From Faeciplasma gallinarum (lineage in GTDB: Bacteria; Bacillota; Clostridia; Oscillospirales; Ruminococcaceae), in NCBI GenBank assembly GCA_018711085.1, contig DVIR01000056.1, positions 62,001 to 126,000 on the forward strand: a stretch of DNA of 64,000 nucleotides, written 5' to 3'. Every line of letters starts with the position of its first letter. Within the stretch, counting starts at the first letter, position 1. The translations under genes were made by a program, and so were the position numbers. The notes beneath the pieces are model-generated. The model saw nothing but the letters and a program-made list of their open reading frames with translations, was not told the DNA's origin and searched no databases. This document shows, one piece after another, positions 34,155-42,665 of the stretch.

Positions 34155-34183
34155 TTGACAATTATTCTTCTTGGCGCTATAAT
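34155..34183 (+). promoter_or_regulatory. Consensus promoter with a structured leader before a small lipoprotein gene
   Basis: Perfect TTGACA (34155-34160) and TATAAT (34178-34183) boxes lie 17 bp apart. The 115-nt leader can form two hairpins: CGGC-AAAG with CTTTGCCG, and GGCA-GGCGC-TGCC (34200-34240). I could not match it to a riboswitch. The 33950-34150 stretch before the promoter is AT-rich and carries nothing else that I can recognise. Confidence 0.75.
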
Positions 34184-34303
34184 ATATTTGCTATATTTGA
34201 CGGCGAAAGCGTATCAGACTTTGCCGGCAGGCGCTGCCTGTATGTGATCGTCGTAATTGTTTAATACAATTAAAAATTTAATCCGAATAGGGGGATTATT
34301 AAA

Positions 34304-34795
34304 ATGAAAAGATTTGTTTCATTGGCGCTTGTAGTCGCGATTGTAGCTGTAGCGTTCGTATCCTGCGGTTTGGTTTATCCCAACGCCGGCACATATACCG
34401 ACGAATACAAGACAACCGTTATCGAGATCGGCGCATACGATGAGGAAACCGAGTCCGGAACAATGTCTGTTGTCAACAGCTTAAACGACGACATCAACTA
34501 CACCGGAACCTACACTCTTGAAGAGAACGATCCCGATGTATCGAGCATACTCGTGTTCACCACTTCAGACGGACAGGTAATTAAGTATCTTTACGATGTC
34601 ACCATGGACGTTTTGCAGGACCTCGAGTCCCAGATCATCTACTACGGTCCTAACGCTGTAGTTGTAGATCCCGAGGATGTTCAGGCCGGATTTGATGCGC
34701 TTTTGGGCAACAACGACGACGAAGACGCTGAGACAACAGAGGCTGCCGATGCTGAGACAACAGAGGCTGCTGACGGTGAGGACGCCGCAGAATAA
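34304..34795 (+). CDS. Small acidic lipoprotein of unknown function
   Basis: The 163-residue protein has a short lipoprotein signal with the lipobox AFVSCG and the acylated cysteine at position 21. A middle part of predicted beta strands (about 28-120) may form a small barrel or lipocalin-like fold, with GTYTDEYKTTVIEI and TGTYTLEEND looking like two related strands pairs. The C-terminal 35 residues are very acidic and repeat AETTEAAD twice. GGGGG stands nine bases before the ATG. A consensus promoter and a strong terminator make it a one-gene unit that could be highly expressed at the cell surface. I do not recognise the family. Confidence 0.8.
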   Translation: MKRFVSLALVVAIVAVAFVSCGLVYPNAGTYTDEYKTTVIEIGAYDEETESGTMSVVNSLNDDINYTGTYTLEENDPDVSSILVFTTSDGQVIKYLYDVTMDVLQDLESQIIYYGPNAVVVDPEDVQAGFDALLGNNDDEDAETTEAADAETTEAADGEDAAE

Positions 34796-34824
34796 TCAGG
34801 CGCTCGAACTACTGAATTAAAATT

Positions 34825-34861
34825 GAAAAAACACCGGCTCGTATGGGTCGGTGTTTTTTTG
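34825..34861 (+). terminator. Terminator of the small lipoprotein gene
   Basis: AACACCG pairs with CGGTGTT around a 12-base loop; the plus strand continues with a run of seven T. Confidence 0.88.
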
Positions 34862-34915
34862 CGCTCATAGGCACTTGGCATTACGTAAGATGCGCATGAA
34901 ATGCATATATGAGGA

Positions 34916-35040
34916 CACACGAATGAACCATGTCATCGTGCACACGAATGAACCATGTCATCGTGCACACGAATGAACCGTGTCATCGTGCACACGCATT
35001 AACTGCGTCATACGTGCACACATAGCCTGCGTATACGCGC
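34916..35040. repeat. 25-bp tandem repeat array
   Basis: Three almost identical 25-bp units (34916-34940, 34941-34965, 34966-34990; CACACGAATGAACCATGTCA then TCGTG) follow one another with a single base change, and then two decayed units reach to about 35040. There are no spacers, so this is not a CRISPR array. It lies between convergent terminators and contains no coding frame of interest. Units of this kind often vary in copy number between strains. Confidence 0.85.
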
Positions 35041-35060
35041 ATGCCGGCATAAGGATGAAT

Positions 35061-35102
35061 ATAAAAAAATCGCCGCCGCACTCACATAACGAGCGCGGCG
35101 GC
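35061..35102 (-). terminator. Terminator of typA
   Basis: GCCGCCGCGCTC pairs with GAGTGCGGCGGC around a seven-base loop and is followed on the minus strand by GATTTTTTTAT, 22 bases past the typA stop. Confidence 0.88.
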
Positions 35103-35124
35103 ATATATGCACCTGAGCGCTTAT

Positions 35125-36942
35125 TTACATCTTTGCGCGGTCCTTTGCGCGCTGAACATTTGATAGCGTCTTTTTGCGAAGCCTTATCGACTTTGGCGTC
35201 ACTTCGACAAGCTCGTCGTCCGCTATAAATTCAAGGCTGTCCTCAAGGCTGAGTATCTTGGGCGGAACAAGCCTGAGCGCATCGTCGCTGCCGCTTGCGC
35301 GGGTGTTGGTCAGGTGCTTTTTCTTGCACACGTTCACAACGATATCCCCTGCTTTCGGCGACGCTCCGACTATCATTCCCTCGTAAACCTGAACGCCCGC
35401 TCCGATGAACAAAACGCCTCTTTCCTGAGCGTTGTAAAGGCCGTATGTTACAGCCTCGCCCGTTTCAAACGCAACCAAAGAGCCGTTTGAACGCCTCGGG
35501 ATATCTCCCTTATACGGCTCGTAGTCGTAAAACACCGCGCTCATTATTCCCTCGCCCTTTGTGTCGGTCAAAAACTCGTTTCTGTAACCGAAAAGACCTC
35601 TTGAGGGGACGTGGAATATAACCCTCATTCTTGAGCCGAGCGGAGTCATGGAGACCATTTCCGCCTTGCGTGAGCCCATCTTCTCGATTACCGCGCCGAC
35701 GCATCCCTCCGGAACATCGACAACAAGCTCCTCCACAGGCTCGCAAAGCACCCCGTCTATCTCCCTGTACAGCACCCTCGGCGTTGAAACTCCAAGCTCG
35801 TAGCCCTCTCTGCGCATGTTCTCTATGAGTATTGAAAGGTGCATCTCTCCCCTGCCCGCAACCTTAAAGGAATCTGTTGAATCAGTTTCGGTCACGCGGA
35901 GTGAAACGTCCTTTAAAAGCTCCTTAAAGAGCCTTTCTCTTATATGCCTTGATGTGACGAACTTGCCCTCGCGTCCTGCGAAGGGCGAATCGTTTACCGA
36001 GAACGTCATCTCGACAGTCGGCTCGCTTATCTTCACGAACGGCAGCGGCTCGTACTTTGATATGTCGCAGATGGTGTCGCCTATGGTTATGTTCTCTATG
36101 CCGCTTATGCAGACTATGTCTCCTACGGTTGCGCTCTCGGCAGGCACCCTCTCAAGTCCCGCTATCTGATAAAGCGTGACCACCTTTCCGCGGTACTCCT
36201 TCTTTGTGCCGTGGTAGTCGCCTATTATGACTTCCTCGTTGACGTGCACCGTTCCCCGCTCTATCTTTCCTATGGCTATTCTTCCGATGTACTCGTTATA
36301 ATCTATGGACGATACAAGAAGCTGAAGCGGCTCCTGAGGTTCGCCCTGCGGCGCGGGGATGTATTCTATTATCTTGTCAAAGAGCGGCACTAAGTCCACT
36401 CCCGGCTCGTCCTGCGACAAGGATGCGGTTCCGTCCCTTCCGGAGCAGAACAGTATCGGCGAATCGAGCTGCTCGTCTGATGCGTTTAAATCCATCAGCA
36501 GCTCATAGCACTCGTCTATTACCTCGTTTACTCTTGCGTCGGGGCGGTCGATCTTGTTTATTACTATTATCACTCTGTGTCCTAAGTCCAAAGCATGCTG
36601 CAATACAAATCTCGTCTGCGGCATGGGTCCCTCCGCAGCATCGACAAGCAGTATAACTCCGTCAACCATCTTGAGTATGCGCTCAACCTCGCCGCCGAAG
36701 TCCGCGTGTCCGGGCGTATCGACTATGTTTATCTTTATGTCTTTGTACATCACCGACGTGTTCTTTGCAAGTATGGTTATTCCCCTCTCACGCTCTATGG
36801 CGTTGGAGTCCATCACTCTCTCGTTTACCGTCTGGTTGGCGCGGAATGTTCCGCTCTGCTTGAGCATGGCGTCTACAAGCGTCGTCTTTCCGTGGTCAAC
36901 GTGCGCTATTATTGCAACGTTTCTTAAATCGTTACGTACCAA
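35125..36942 (-). CDS. typA: Ribosome-associated translational GTPase TypA/BipA
   Basis: TypA is an EF-G-like GTPase that binds the ribosome and aids 50S assembly and growth under stress. The 605-residue protein has the full family length. The G domain shows AHVDHGKTTL (P loop) at 14-23, RGITI at about 53, DTPGHADFGGE near 75 and NKIDRPDA near 128. Further on come EF-G-like domains II, III and V and the TypA-specific C-terminal domain, with SRGLFGYRNEFLTDTKGEG near 420 and the end region AVYE-like GLYNAQERGVLF. Single-gene unit with its own promoter and terminator. Confidence 0.96.
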   Translation of the reverse strand: MVRNDLRNVAIIAHVDHGKTTLVDAMLKQSGTFRANQTVNERVMDSNAIERERGITILAKNTSVMYKDIKINIVDTPGHADFGGEVERILKMVDGVILLVDAAEGPMPQTRFVLQHALDLGHRVIIVINKIDRPDARVNEVIDECYELLMDLNASDEQLDSPILFCSGRDGTASLSQDEPGVDLVPLFDKIIEYIPAPQGEPQEPLQLLVSSIDYNEYIGRIAIGKIERGTVHVNEEVIIGDYHGTKKEYRGKVVTLYQIAGLERVPAESATVGDIVCISGIENITIGDTICDISKYEPLPFVKISEPTVEMTFSVNDSPFAGREGKFVTSRHIRERLFKELLKDVSLRVTETDSTDSFKVAGRGEMHLSILIENMRREGYELGVSTPRVLYREIDGVLCEPVEELVVDVPEGCVGAVIEKMGSRKAEMVSMTPLGSRMRVIFHVPSRGLFGYRNEFLTDTKGEGIMSAVFYDYEPYKGDIPRRSNGSLVAFETGEAVTYGLYNAQERGVLFIGAGVQVYEGMIVGASPKAGDIVVNVCKKKHLTNTRASGSDDALRLVPPKILSLEDSLEFIADDELVEVTPKSIRLRKKTLSNVQRAKDRAKM

Positions 36943-37022
36943 GTTACTTCCTCTTTTCTGCTGATTTGCTCAAAAACCTTTCGAGCGTTTTGTGCATATA
37001 TACTAATTTTTACCCATAGTGT

Positions 37023-37051
37023 ATTATATCCTGTCCGGCGTCAGAAATCAA
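37023..37051 (-). promoter_or_regulatory. Promoter of typA
   Basis: TTGATT (37046-37051) and TATAAT (37023-37028) are 17 bp apart on the minus strand, 80 bases before the start codon. Confidence 0.75.
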
Positions 37052-37133
37052 TAGCCAAATCAAACAACATAAAAACACGCATAGCGGCATAAAATATTGA
37101 TTTTAGACTATTTTAAAAGCTCCGCTCACAATT

Positions 37134-37850
37134 TTAGGCGGTCAAATCCTTAACTATCTCGCTTGCGATGACTATTCCCATCGCGGCGGGGGCAAACGCT
37201 ATGGATGCCGGCGGCGTCCTTCCCGATCCGCTCTCGTCCGAAACCTGCTCTGACGGCGTGAGCGGCTGCTCATCGGAGTACACGACCTTGAGCGAGTCTA
37301 TGCCCTTGCGCCTCAGCTCGTATCTTACGCGCCTTGCAAGTCCGCACACCGAGGTCTTATAAATATCCGCAACCTTAAATTTTGTCGGGTCAAGCCTGTT
37401 TCCCGCCCCCATTGCGCTTATTATCCTGACCCCTGCGGCTTTGGCGCGGCATATAAGCTCAATTTTCGATTGAATGGTGTCTATGCAGTCTGCAACGTAG
37501 TTAAACCGCGTCAGCGGGTAGCTGTCGGCATTTTCGGGCGTGTAAAAGACGGGCTGCTCAAATACCTGTATCTGCGGGTTTATATCCCTCAGGCGCTCGG
37601 CCATAGCCGAGGTTTTAAGCATCCCGGTGGTGCTGTCAAGCGCGATTATCTGGCGGTTTCGGTTTGTAAGGCTCACCCTGTCGCTGTCGAAAAGAGTTAT
37701 GCACCCTACGCCGCACCTTGCAAGCATTTCCGCAACGTATCCTCCTACGCCGCCGACTCCGAACACGCACACATGCGCATCCCGCAGCTTTTGCATGGCA
37801 TCCCCGCCCAAAAGCGCCCTTGTCCTTGAAAATAGCTCGTCGTTGTACAC
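37134..37850 (-). CDS. tcdA: tRNA threonylcarbamoyladenosine dehydratase (TcdA/CsdL, ThiF fold)
   Basis: TcdA cyclises t6A at position 37 of ANN-decoding tRNAs to ct6A using ATP. The 238-residue protein is an E1-like ThiF/MoeB-fold enzyme. VFGVGGVGGYVAEMLAR near residue 30 is the nucleotide loop, DSDRVSLTNRNRQ near 55 follows it, and DCIDTIQSKIELI near 120 and SAMGAGNRLDPTKF near 148 are typical of TcdA rather than of MoeB or ThiF. The start was placed at GTG 37850, nine bases after AGGAGG. The longer open frame runs into the repeat array. trmO, another t6A-modifying gene, lies at 55.2 kb. Confidence 0.9.
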   Translation of the reverse strand: MYNDELFSRTRALLGGDAMQKLRDAHVCVFGVGGVGGYVAEMLARCGVGCITLFDSDRVSLTNRNRQIIALDSTTGMLKTSAMAERLRDINPQIQVFEQPVFYTPENADSYPLTRFNYVADCIDTIQSKIELICRAKAAGVRIISAMGAGNRLDPTKFKVADIYKTSVCGLARRVRYELRRKGIDSLKVVYSDEQPLTPSEQVSDESGSGRTPPASIAFAPAAMGIVIASEIVKDLTA

Positions 37851-37883
37851 TTGCTGCCGCCTCCTGCATGGTTTGATAGAGCA

Positions 37884-37913
37884 ATTATAGCACACACCGC
37901 TGCTCAGTGGCAA
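37884..37913 (-). promoter_or_regulatory. Promoter of tcdA, -35 box inside a repeat unit
   Basis: TTGCCA (37908-37913) and TATAAT (37884-37889) are 18 bp apart on the minus strand. The -35 box is the end of the last unit of the adjoining tandem repeat. Confidence 0.6.
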
Positions 37914-38007
37914 ACAAAATCTATCATGCCACGGCAAACAAAAAATCTATCTTGCCACGGCAAACAAAAATCTATCTTGCCATGGCAAACAAAATCTCTC
38001 GTGCCAT
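37909..38007. repeat. Four 24-26 bp tandem repeats upstream of tcdA
   Basis: The units at 37909-37932, 37933-37958, 37959-37983 and 37984-38007 all read GGCAAACAAAA, two or three further A, TCTATC and TGCCAC/T with small changes. The junctions form TTGCC-R-TGGCAA palindromes at about 25-bp intervals. No spacers are present, so it is not CRISPR. The length differences lie in the A run, typical of slippage. Its place directly at the -35 box of tcdA makes an operator or a slippage-sensitive promoter region conceivable. Confidence 0.8.
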
Positions 38008-38090
38008 TACAAATATAATCCGCCGCGCGGGCGTTTTGGCATGCTGATATGCCGAAGCAAATTTGCTTTAGAGCGTTTTTAAGCATTTTG

Positions 38091-38137
38091 CAGACAAAAC
38101 ACCCCTCGGAAAAATCCGAAGGGCGTTTTTTGTCTGA
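38091..38137 (-). terminator. Bidirectional-looking terminator after the coat-like gene
   Basis: CAGACAAAA-ACGCCCTTCGGA pairs with TCCGAGGGGTGTTTTGTCTG with small mismatches. The minus strand ends with TTTTGTCTG and the plus strand with a run of six T. The nearest minus-strand gene upstream ends at 38193. Confidence 0.7.
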
Positions 38138-38192
38138 TAAATCTGCATTTTTTTGGCGCATTGCGGGCTTTACGCAGCCTGCTCCGGGGGAG

Positions 38193-38651
38193 CTATCCCT
38201 GATAGAAGCCGTTTGCGCTCATGAACGCATAGATTTTTTCGCCGTGCTGCTGTTCCTCCGACTGGATATGGTTGAGCATCTTTCTCGCTGACGGGTCGCA
38301 GAACTCGAACACGCTTGTGTCGTAGAGCAACGACGCATGCTTTTCCATTGCAAGCATATCGCTCAGCAAAAACTTGTCGATATTTCTTGACGACTCGTCG
38401 TTGTAGCAGACCTTTTTGCAAAGGCTGTTGTTTTCGCCGCTCAGGCCCGTGGGAGCCTTAGGGACGGTTCCCGAGAGCATGGCGTTGATGGTGTTCAGGT
38501 GATTTTGCTCACATGTCGCCATCTGTGAAAACAGCTCCTTCAGCTCGGCGGAGCATGCCTCCTTTGAGTACTTGTTGTACTTGTCTCGGCAGAGCGTTTC
38601 CTGACCCGCCAAGTCCTTTAAAAGTCCCGTTTCCTTTTGGGTAAGTGTCAT
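38193..38651 (-). CDS. CotF-like spore coat / ferritin-fold protein
   Basis: The 152-residue protein is an all-helical, ferritin-like bundle of the kind annotated as spore coat protein CotF in Clostridia. The N-terminal part LLKDLAGQETLCRDKYNKYS and the later EQNHLNTINAMLSG and ML.HIQSEEQQHGEK are the characteristic helices; the paired Glu and His residues would suit a di-metal site. Six cysteines are present. A CACGAATTTTCGTG palindrome (38690-38703) lies 40 bases upstream. A coat or forespore role is inferred from the family and from the other sporulation genes in the window. Alternatively it is a vegetative ferritin-like protein. Confidence 0.75.
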   Translation of the reverse strand: MTLTQKETGLLKDLAGQETLCRDKYNKYSKEACSAELKELFSQMATCEQNHLNTINAMLSGTVPKAPTGLSGENNSLCKKVCYNDESSRNIDKFLLSDMLAMEKHASLLYDTSVFEFCDPSARKMLNHIQSEEQQHGEKIYAFMSANGFYQG

Positions 38652-38718
38652 AACAACATCTCCTTTTTATAAGATGTCATTATTATCCCCACGAATTTTC
38701 GTGATTATACCCGCGCAA

Positions 38719-39636
38719 TCAGTTTATCTTGTCCACGTCATAAGGAGTGGTCTGGTATACAAAGTAGTTGAGCCAGTTTGAATACAGCAAATTTGCATGC
38801 GCACGCCACTTCACAACCGGCTGCTTTGTGTCGTCGTCGTTCGGGAAGTAGTTTTCCGGCACCGCTATGTCTATTCCCTTTGCCTTATCCCTGAAGTACT
38901 CCTTTGCAAGCGTGTCACGGTCGTACTCGGAATGTCCGGTTATGAATATCTGCTTGCCCTCGTTGGTCATGCATGCATACACGCCGGTTCGAGGTCCCGT
39001 CGCAAGTATTTTAAGCTCCTTGACAGCCTCCACGTCCTTTATATCGACGGTGGAATTGCGCGAATGGGGCGCATAAAACACGTCGTCAAAGCCGCGAAAC
39101 AGTATCGGGTTTTTATAATCGACAGTGTGCTCAAACACGCCGAACAGCTTTTTGTCAAGCAGTTTCTTCTTTATTCCGAAGTGGTAGTACAGTCCCGCCT
39201 GTGCACCCCAGCATATGTGGAAGGTGGAGTGAACGTGGGTTTTGCTCCACTCGAATATCTTACAAAGCTCCTCCCAATACTCGACCTGCTCAAACTCAAG
39301 GTGCTCCACCGGCGCTCCGGTTATTATCATGCCGTCAAAGCGCTCGTCCTTCACATCGTCAAAGGTCTTATAAAACGAAAACAGGTGCTCTGCGGAGGTG
39401 TTTTTTGACTCGTGGCTCACGGTATGCATAAGCTCCATCTCAACCTGCAAGGGGGTGTTTCCCAAAAGCCTTGCAAGCTGTGTTTCCGTCTCGATCTTTG
39501 TCGGCATGAGGTTTAGTATGAGTATTCTCAGCGGGCGTATATCCTGCGTCATAGCCCTTGTCTGGGTCATGACGAATATGTTTTCCGACGCCAAGGTTTT
39601 TGCCGCGGGCAAAGAGTTTGGTATTTTAATCGGCAT
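38719..39636 (-). CDS. metA: Homoserine O-acyltransferase, probably acetyl-CoA specific
   Basis: MetA acylates homoserine as the first step of methionine synthesis. The 305-residue protein has the catalytic cysteine in HICWGAQAGLYYHFGI near residue 142 and the catalytic histidine-glutamate in TGHSEYDRDTL near 235. In ITGAPVEHLEF near 110 a glutamate stands where the E. coli succinyltransferase has glycine. That glutamate is known to set preference for acetyl-CoA, so the product should be O-acetylhomoserine. This fits the metY gene immediately upstream, whose enzyme uses O-acetylhomoserine. No SAM riboswitch was seen. Confidence 0.93.
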   Translation of the reverse strand: MPIKIPNSLPAAKTLASENIFVMTQTRAMTQDIRPLRILILNLMPTKIETETQLARLLGNTPLQVEMELMHTVSHESKNTSAEHLFSFYKTFDDVKDERFDGMIITGAPVEHLEFEQVEYWEELCKIFEWSKTHVHSTFHICWGAQAGLYYHFGIKKKLLDKKLFGVFEHTVDYKNPILFRGFDDVFYAPHSRNSTVDIKDVEAVKELKILATGPRTGVYACMTNEGKQIFITGHSEYDRDTLAKEYFRDKAKGIDIAVPENYFPNDDDTKQPVVKWRAHANLLYSNWLNYFVYQTTPYDVDKIN

Positions 39637-39694
39637 TTAACCGTTTTCCTTTCATTCTAAGGCACGCAAGCGGCTTGAGCCGGCGTATGCCGGC

Positions 39695-41002
39695 TCAAAT
39701 CGCATCGAGTGCCTGCTTAATATCATCTATCAAATCCTGCGCGTTTTCTATTCCGCAGGAAAGCCTTACGAGGTCGGCGGACACTCCCGCGGCCTCAAGC
39801 TCTTCATCGTTCATCTGCCTGTGGGTTGCGCTTGCGGGGTGCAGGCAGCATGTTCTCGCATCCGCAACGTGGGTTTCTATGGCGCAGAGTTTAAGGTGCT
39901 TCATGAAGTTTTCGGCAGCCTTTCTTCCGCCTTTTACGCCAAAGCTCACAACTCCGCAGGAGCCGTCAGGCAGGTACTTTTTGCAAAGCTCATGGTCTAC
40001 ATTGCCCTCAAGATCGGGATAGAACACCCAGCTGATCTTGTCGCAGGACTCCAAAAACTTTGCAACCGCCAGTGCGTTCTCGCAGTGGCGCTTCATTCTC
40101 ACGTGCAGGCTCTCAAGCCCGAGGTTCAAAAGATATGCGCTGAACGGCGAAGGCGTTGAGCCGAAGTCCCTCATAAGCTGTGCGGTTGCTTTGGTGATGT
40201 ATGCTCCCCCGTTGCCGAACCTTGTGGCGTAGGTTATGCCGTGGTAGCTCTCGTCGGGAGTTGTAAGTCCGGGGAACTTATCCGCATGCGCCATCCAATC
40301 AAACCTGCCGGAATCGACTATGCATCCGCCGACGCAGGAGCCGTGTCCGTCCATGTACTTTGTGGTGGAGTGGGTGACTATATCCGCGCCCCATTCAAAC
40401 GGGCGGCAGTTTACGGGTGTGGCAAAGGTGTTGTCCACTATGAGCGGGACGCCGTGCCTGTGAGCCGCAGCGGCAAAGCGCTCTATATCAAACACCCTCA
40501 GCGCGGGGTTTGCAATCGTTTCGCCGAAAACAGCCTTTGTGTTTGGCTTGAACGCCGCCTCAAGCTCCTCATCGGAGCAGTCGGGCGCAACAAACGTAAA
40601 GTCTATGCCCATCTTTTTCATCGTGACGGCAAAGAGGTTAAAGGTTCCGCCGTATATTGACGACTCTGCGACGACGTGGTCGCCCTCGTTGGCTATGTTG
40701 AACACCGCAAAGAAGTTTGCCGCCTGTCCGGAGGAGGTGAGCATCGCAGCCGTTCCGCCCTCAAGCTCGCATATTTTCTTTGCAACCATGTCGCAGGTGG
40801 GGTTTTGAAGCCTTGAGTAGAAGTAGCCCTCCGCCTCAAGGTCAAAAAGCTTGCCCATGTCCTCGCTTGTCGCATACTTAAAGGTAGTGGACTGAATTAT
40901 AGGTATCTGGCGCGGCTCGCCGTTTGCGGGAGTGTATCCGCCCTGAACGCATTTTGTTTCTATTCTTGTGTTGTCCGGTTTGTTATTTACCGCATTTGAC
41001 AT
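39695..41002 (-). CDS. metY: O-acetylhomoserine sulfhydrylase
   Basis: MetY makes homocysteine from O-acetylhomoserine and sulphide with PLP. The 435-residue protein is of the Cys/Met metabolism PLP family. YSRLQNPT near 81 binds phosphate in the neighbouring subunit, DNTFATP near 187 follows, and HSTTKYMDGHG near 212 carries the PLP lysine. The length of about 430 distinguishes it from the shorter cystathionine synthases. It precedes metA by 58 bases and follows ilvE by 39 bases. Confidence 0.93.
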   Translation of the reverse strand: MSNAVNNKPDNTRIETKCVQGGYTPANGEPRQIPIIQSTTFKYATSEDMGKLFDLEAEGYFYSRLQNPTCDMVAKKICELEGGTAAMLTSSGQAANFFAVFNIANEGDHVVAESSIYGGTFNLFAVTMKKMGIDFTFVAPDCSDEELEAAFKPNTKAVFGETIANPALRVFDIERFAAAAHRHGVPLIVDNTFATPVNCRPFEWGADIVTHSTTKYMDGHGSCVGGCIVDSGRFDWMAHADKFPGLTTPDESYHGITYATRFGNGGAYITKATAQLMRDFGSTPSPFSAYLLNLGLESLHVRMKRHCENALAVAKFLESCDKISWVFYPDLEGNVDHELCKKYLPDGSCGVVSFGVKGGRKAAENFMKHLKLCAIETHVADARTCCLHPASATHRQMNDEELEAAGVSADLVRLSCGIENAQDLIDDIKQALDAI

Positions 41003-41041
41003 ATTGATAAGCGCACCTTTCTTGTACTTGTGTGTGAATGT

Positions 41042-42109
41042 TCAGACGGTCTGTCTCCAGCCCCTTGTGTCGGGACGCTTGCCCCACTGTATGCCGGTAA
41101 GCTCATCGTAAAGCTTTTGAGTCAGCTCGCCTATTTTTCCGTCGCCTATTACGAACACCTCGTCCTTATAGCGGAGCTTTCCGACAGGAGATACAACCGC
41201 GGCGGTTCCCGTTCCGAACACCTCTTCAAGCGTTCCGTTATGTGCGGCGGCAATCAGCTCGTCTACAGATATTCTTCTCTCCTCGACGTCGTAGCCCCAG
41301 TCCCTGCAAAGGGTCAGAACGGAGTCACGTGTGATTCCGGGGAGTATTGAGCCGTTGAGCATAGGTGTGACAACCTTGCCCGCAATCTTGAACACTATGT
41401 TCATAGCGCCGACTTCCTCTATGTACTTTCTCTCGACTCCGTCAAGCCAGAGAACCTGAGAATAACCGTCGTCGTGCGCCTTTACCTGAGCAGCTAAGGA
41501 TGCGGCATAGTTTCCGCCCGTCTTGGCGTAGCCGATTCCGCCTCTTACCGCTCTTACGTACTCATCCTCTATCCATATTCCCACAGGAGCAAGTCCGCTC
41601 TCGTAGTATGCTCCGGAGGGAGAAAGTATAACCATGAACAAATAGCTGCTTGAAGGAGCAACGCCGAGATGCGGTTCCGTAGCTATGATGAAGGGTCTTA
41701 TGTAAAGTGAGGTTCCCGGCTCGTCGGGTATCCAGTCCCTATCGACGTCAACAACCGTCTTTATCGCCTGAACAAAGTCCTCTTCCGGTATTTTGGGTAT
41801 GCAAAGTCTTGCGTTTGAGTTGTTTGCACGCTTTGCGTTCATATCCGGTCTGAAAAGATACACTTCGCCGTTGTCGCCCTTATATGCCTTCAAGCCCTCG
41901 AACATGGTCTGTCCGTAGTGGAACACCATTGCCGCAGGTGAAAGGGTGATATTGTGAAAAGGTTCAATCCTTGCGTCGTGCCAGCCCTGACCCTCGTCAT
42001 AGTTCATTATGAACATGTGGTCGGTGAAGATGTGTCCGAAACCGAGCTTTTCGCCCTCTGCGGGCTTTTTCTTAGGGTTTTGGGTGCGTTCGATTTTGAT
42101 GTTAAGCAT
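41042..42109 (-). CDS. ilvE: Branched-chain amino acid aminotransferase
   Basis: IlvE interconverts valine, leucine and isoleucine with their 2-oxo acids, with glutamate as amino partner. The 355-residue protein is the long type II form of the fold-type IV PLP family. HYGQTMFEGLKAY near 64 and GIGYAKTGGNYAASL near 190 with the PLP lysine are clear; LDGVERKYIEEVGAMN near 223 and GTGTAAVVSPVG near 300 complete the site. It follows the oxidoreductase gamma subunit by 18 bases. In this setting it would aminate the 2-oxo acids made by the neighbouring oxidoreductase. Confidence 0.94.
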   Translation of the reverse strand: MLNIKIERTQNPKKKPAEGEKLGFGHIFTDHMFIMNYDEGQGWHDARIEPFHNITLSPAAMVFHYGQTMFEGLKAYKGDNGEVYLFRPDMNAKRANNSNARLCIPKIPEEDFVQAIKTVVDVDRDWIPDEPGTSLYIRPFIIATEPHLGVAPSSSYLFMVILSPSGAYYESGLAPVGIWIEDEYVRAVRGGIGYAKTGGNYAASLAAQVKAHDDGYSQVLWLDGVERKYIEEVGAMNIVFKIAGKVVTPMLNGSILPGITRDSVLTLCRDWGYDVEERRISVDELIAAAHNGTLEEVFGTGTAAVVSPVGKLRYKDEVFVIGDGKIGELTQKLYDELTGIQWGKRPDTRGWRQTV

Positions 42110-42127
42110 TTTTATCAGCTCCTAAAC

Positions 42128-42664
42128 TTATTTATAATTATATCCGGTCTCAAGTGCCTTGAGGTTATAAGAAAGCATGTCTGCGTGCTTTGCGGAGACG
42201 ACCTTTTCAAGTGCGCTCTTTATGTCGTCAAAGCTGACAACAGACGTCTGTCTAATCATTTTACCCATCATAATCATATTTGCAAGAGTGGGTATTCCGG
42301 CATCCGATGCAAGCTTTGTCGCAGGTATATAGAACACGTCTACGTCCTCTCTTTGCACCTTGCGGTCTATCAATGCGGAATCGACGAATATTTTTGAGCC
42401 GGGTACAGCCGCGTTTTCGTATTTGTCGAGCGACGGCAGGTTCATTACAACAAGTATGTCCGGATTTGATACTATCGGTGAGCCGACAGGCGTGTCAGAG
42501 ATAATTACGGAGCAGTTGGCGGTTCCGCCTCTCATCTCCGGACCGTATGAGGGGAGCCAGCTTATCTGCTTTCCCTCCAAAAGTCCCTTATACGCCAAAA
42601 ACTTTCCCGCAAACAGTATTCCCTGTCCGCCGAAGCCCGCTATGAGAATCTGAGTATACGCCAT
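42128..42664 (-). CDS. vorC: 2-oxoacid:ferredoxin oxidoreductase, gamma subunit (VorC/KorC type)
   Basis: The 178-residue protein is the gamma domain of the four-subunit 2-oxoacid:ferredoxin oxidoreductases. IAGFGGQGILFAGK near residue 7 is the conserved glycine-rich start, WLPSYGPEMRGGTANC near 36 is the most typical block, and SAKHADMLSYN lies near the end. The complex handles CoA-dependent conversion of 2-oxo acids and acyl-CoA with ferredoxin. Whether the substrate is a branched-chain oxo acid (VOR) or 2-oxoglutarate (KOR) cannot be read from this subunit; I prefer VOR because ilvE adjoins. Confidence 0.85.
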   Translation of the reverse strand: MAYTQILIAGFGGQGILFAGKFLAYKGLLEGKQISWLPSYGPEMRGGTANCSVIISDTPVGSPIVSNPDILVVMNLPSLDKYENAAVPGSKIFVDSALIDRKVQREDVDVFYIPATKLASDAGIPTLANMIMMGKMIRQTSVVSFDDIKSALEKVVSAKHADMLSYNLKALETGYNYK

Positions 42665-42665
42665 A

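Noticed and set aside
34916..35040. CRISPR-like array
   Set aside because: The 25-bp units follow each other without spacers and no cas genes are near.
37909..38007. CRISPR-like array upstream of tcdA
   Set aside because: Contiguous units of 24-26 bp without unique spacers.
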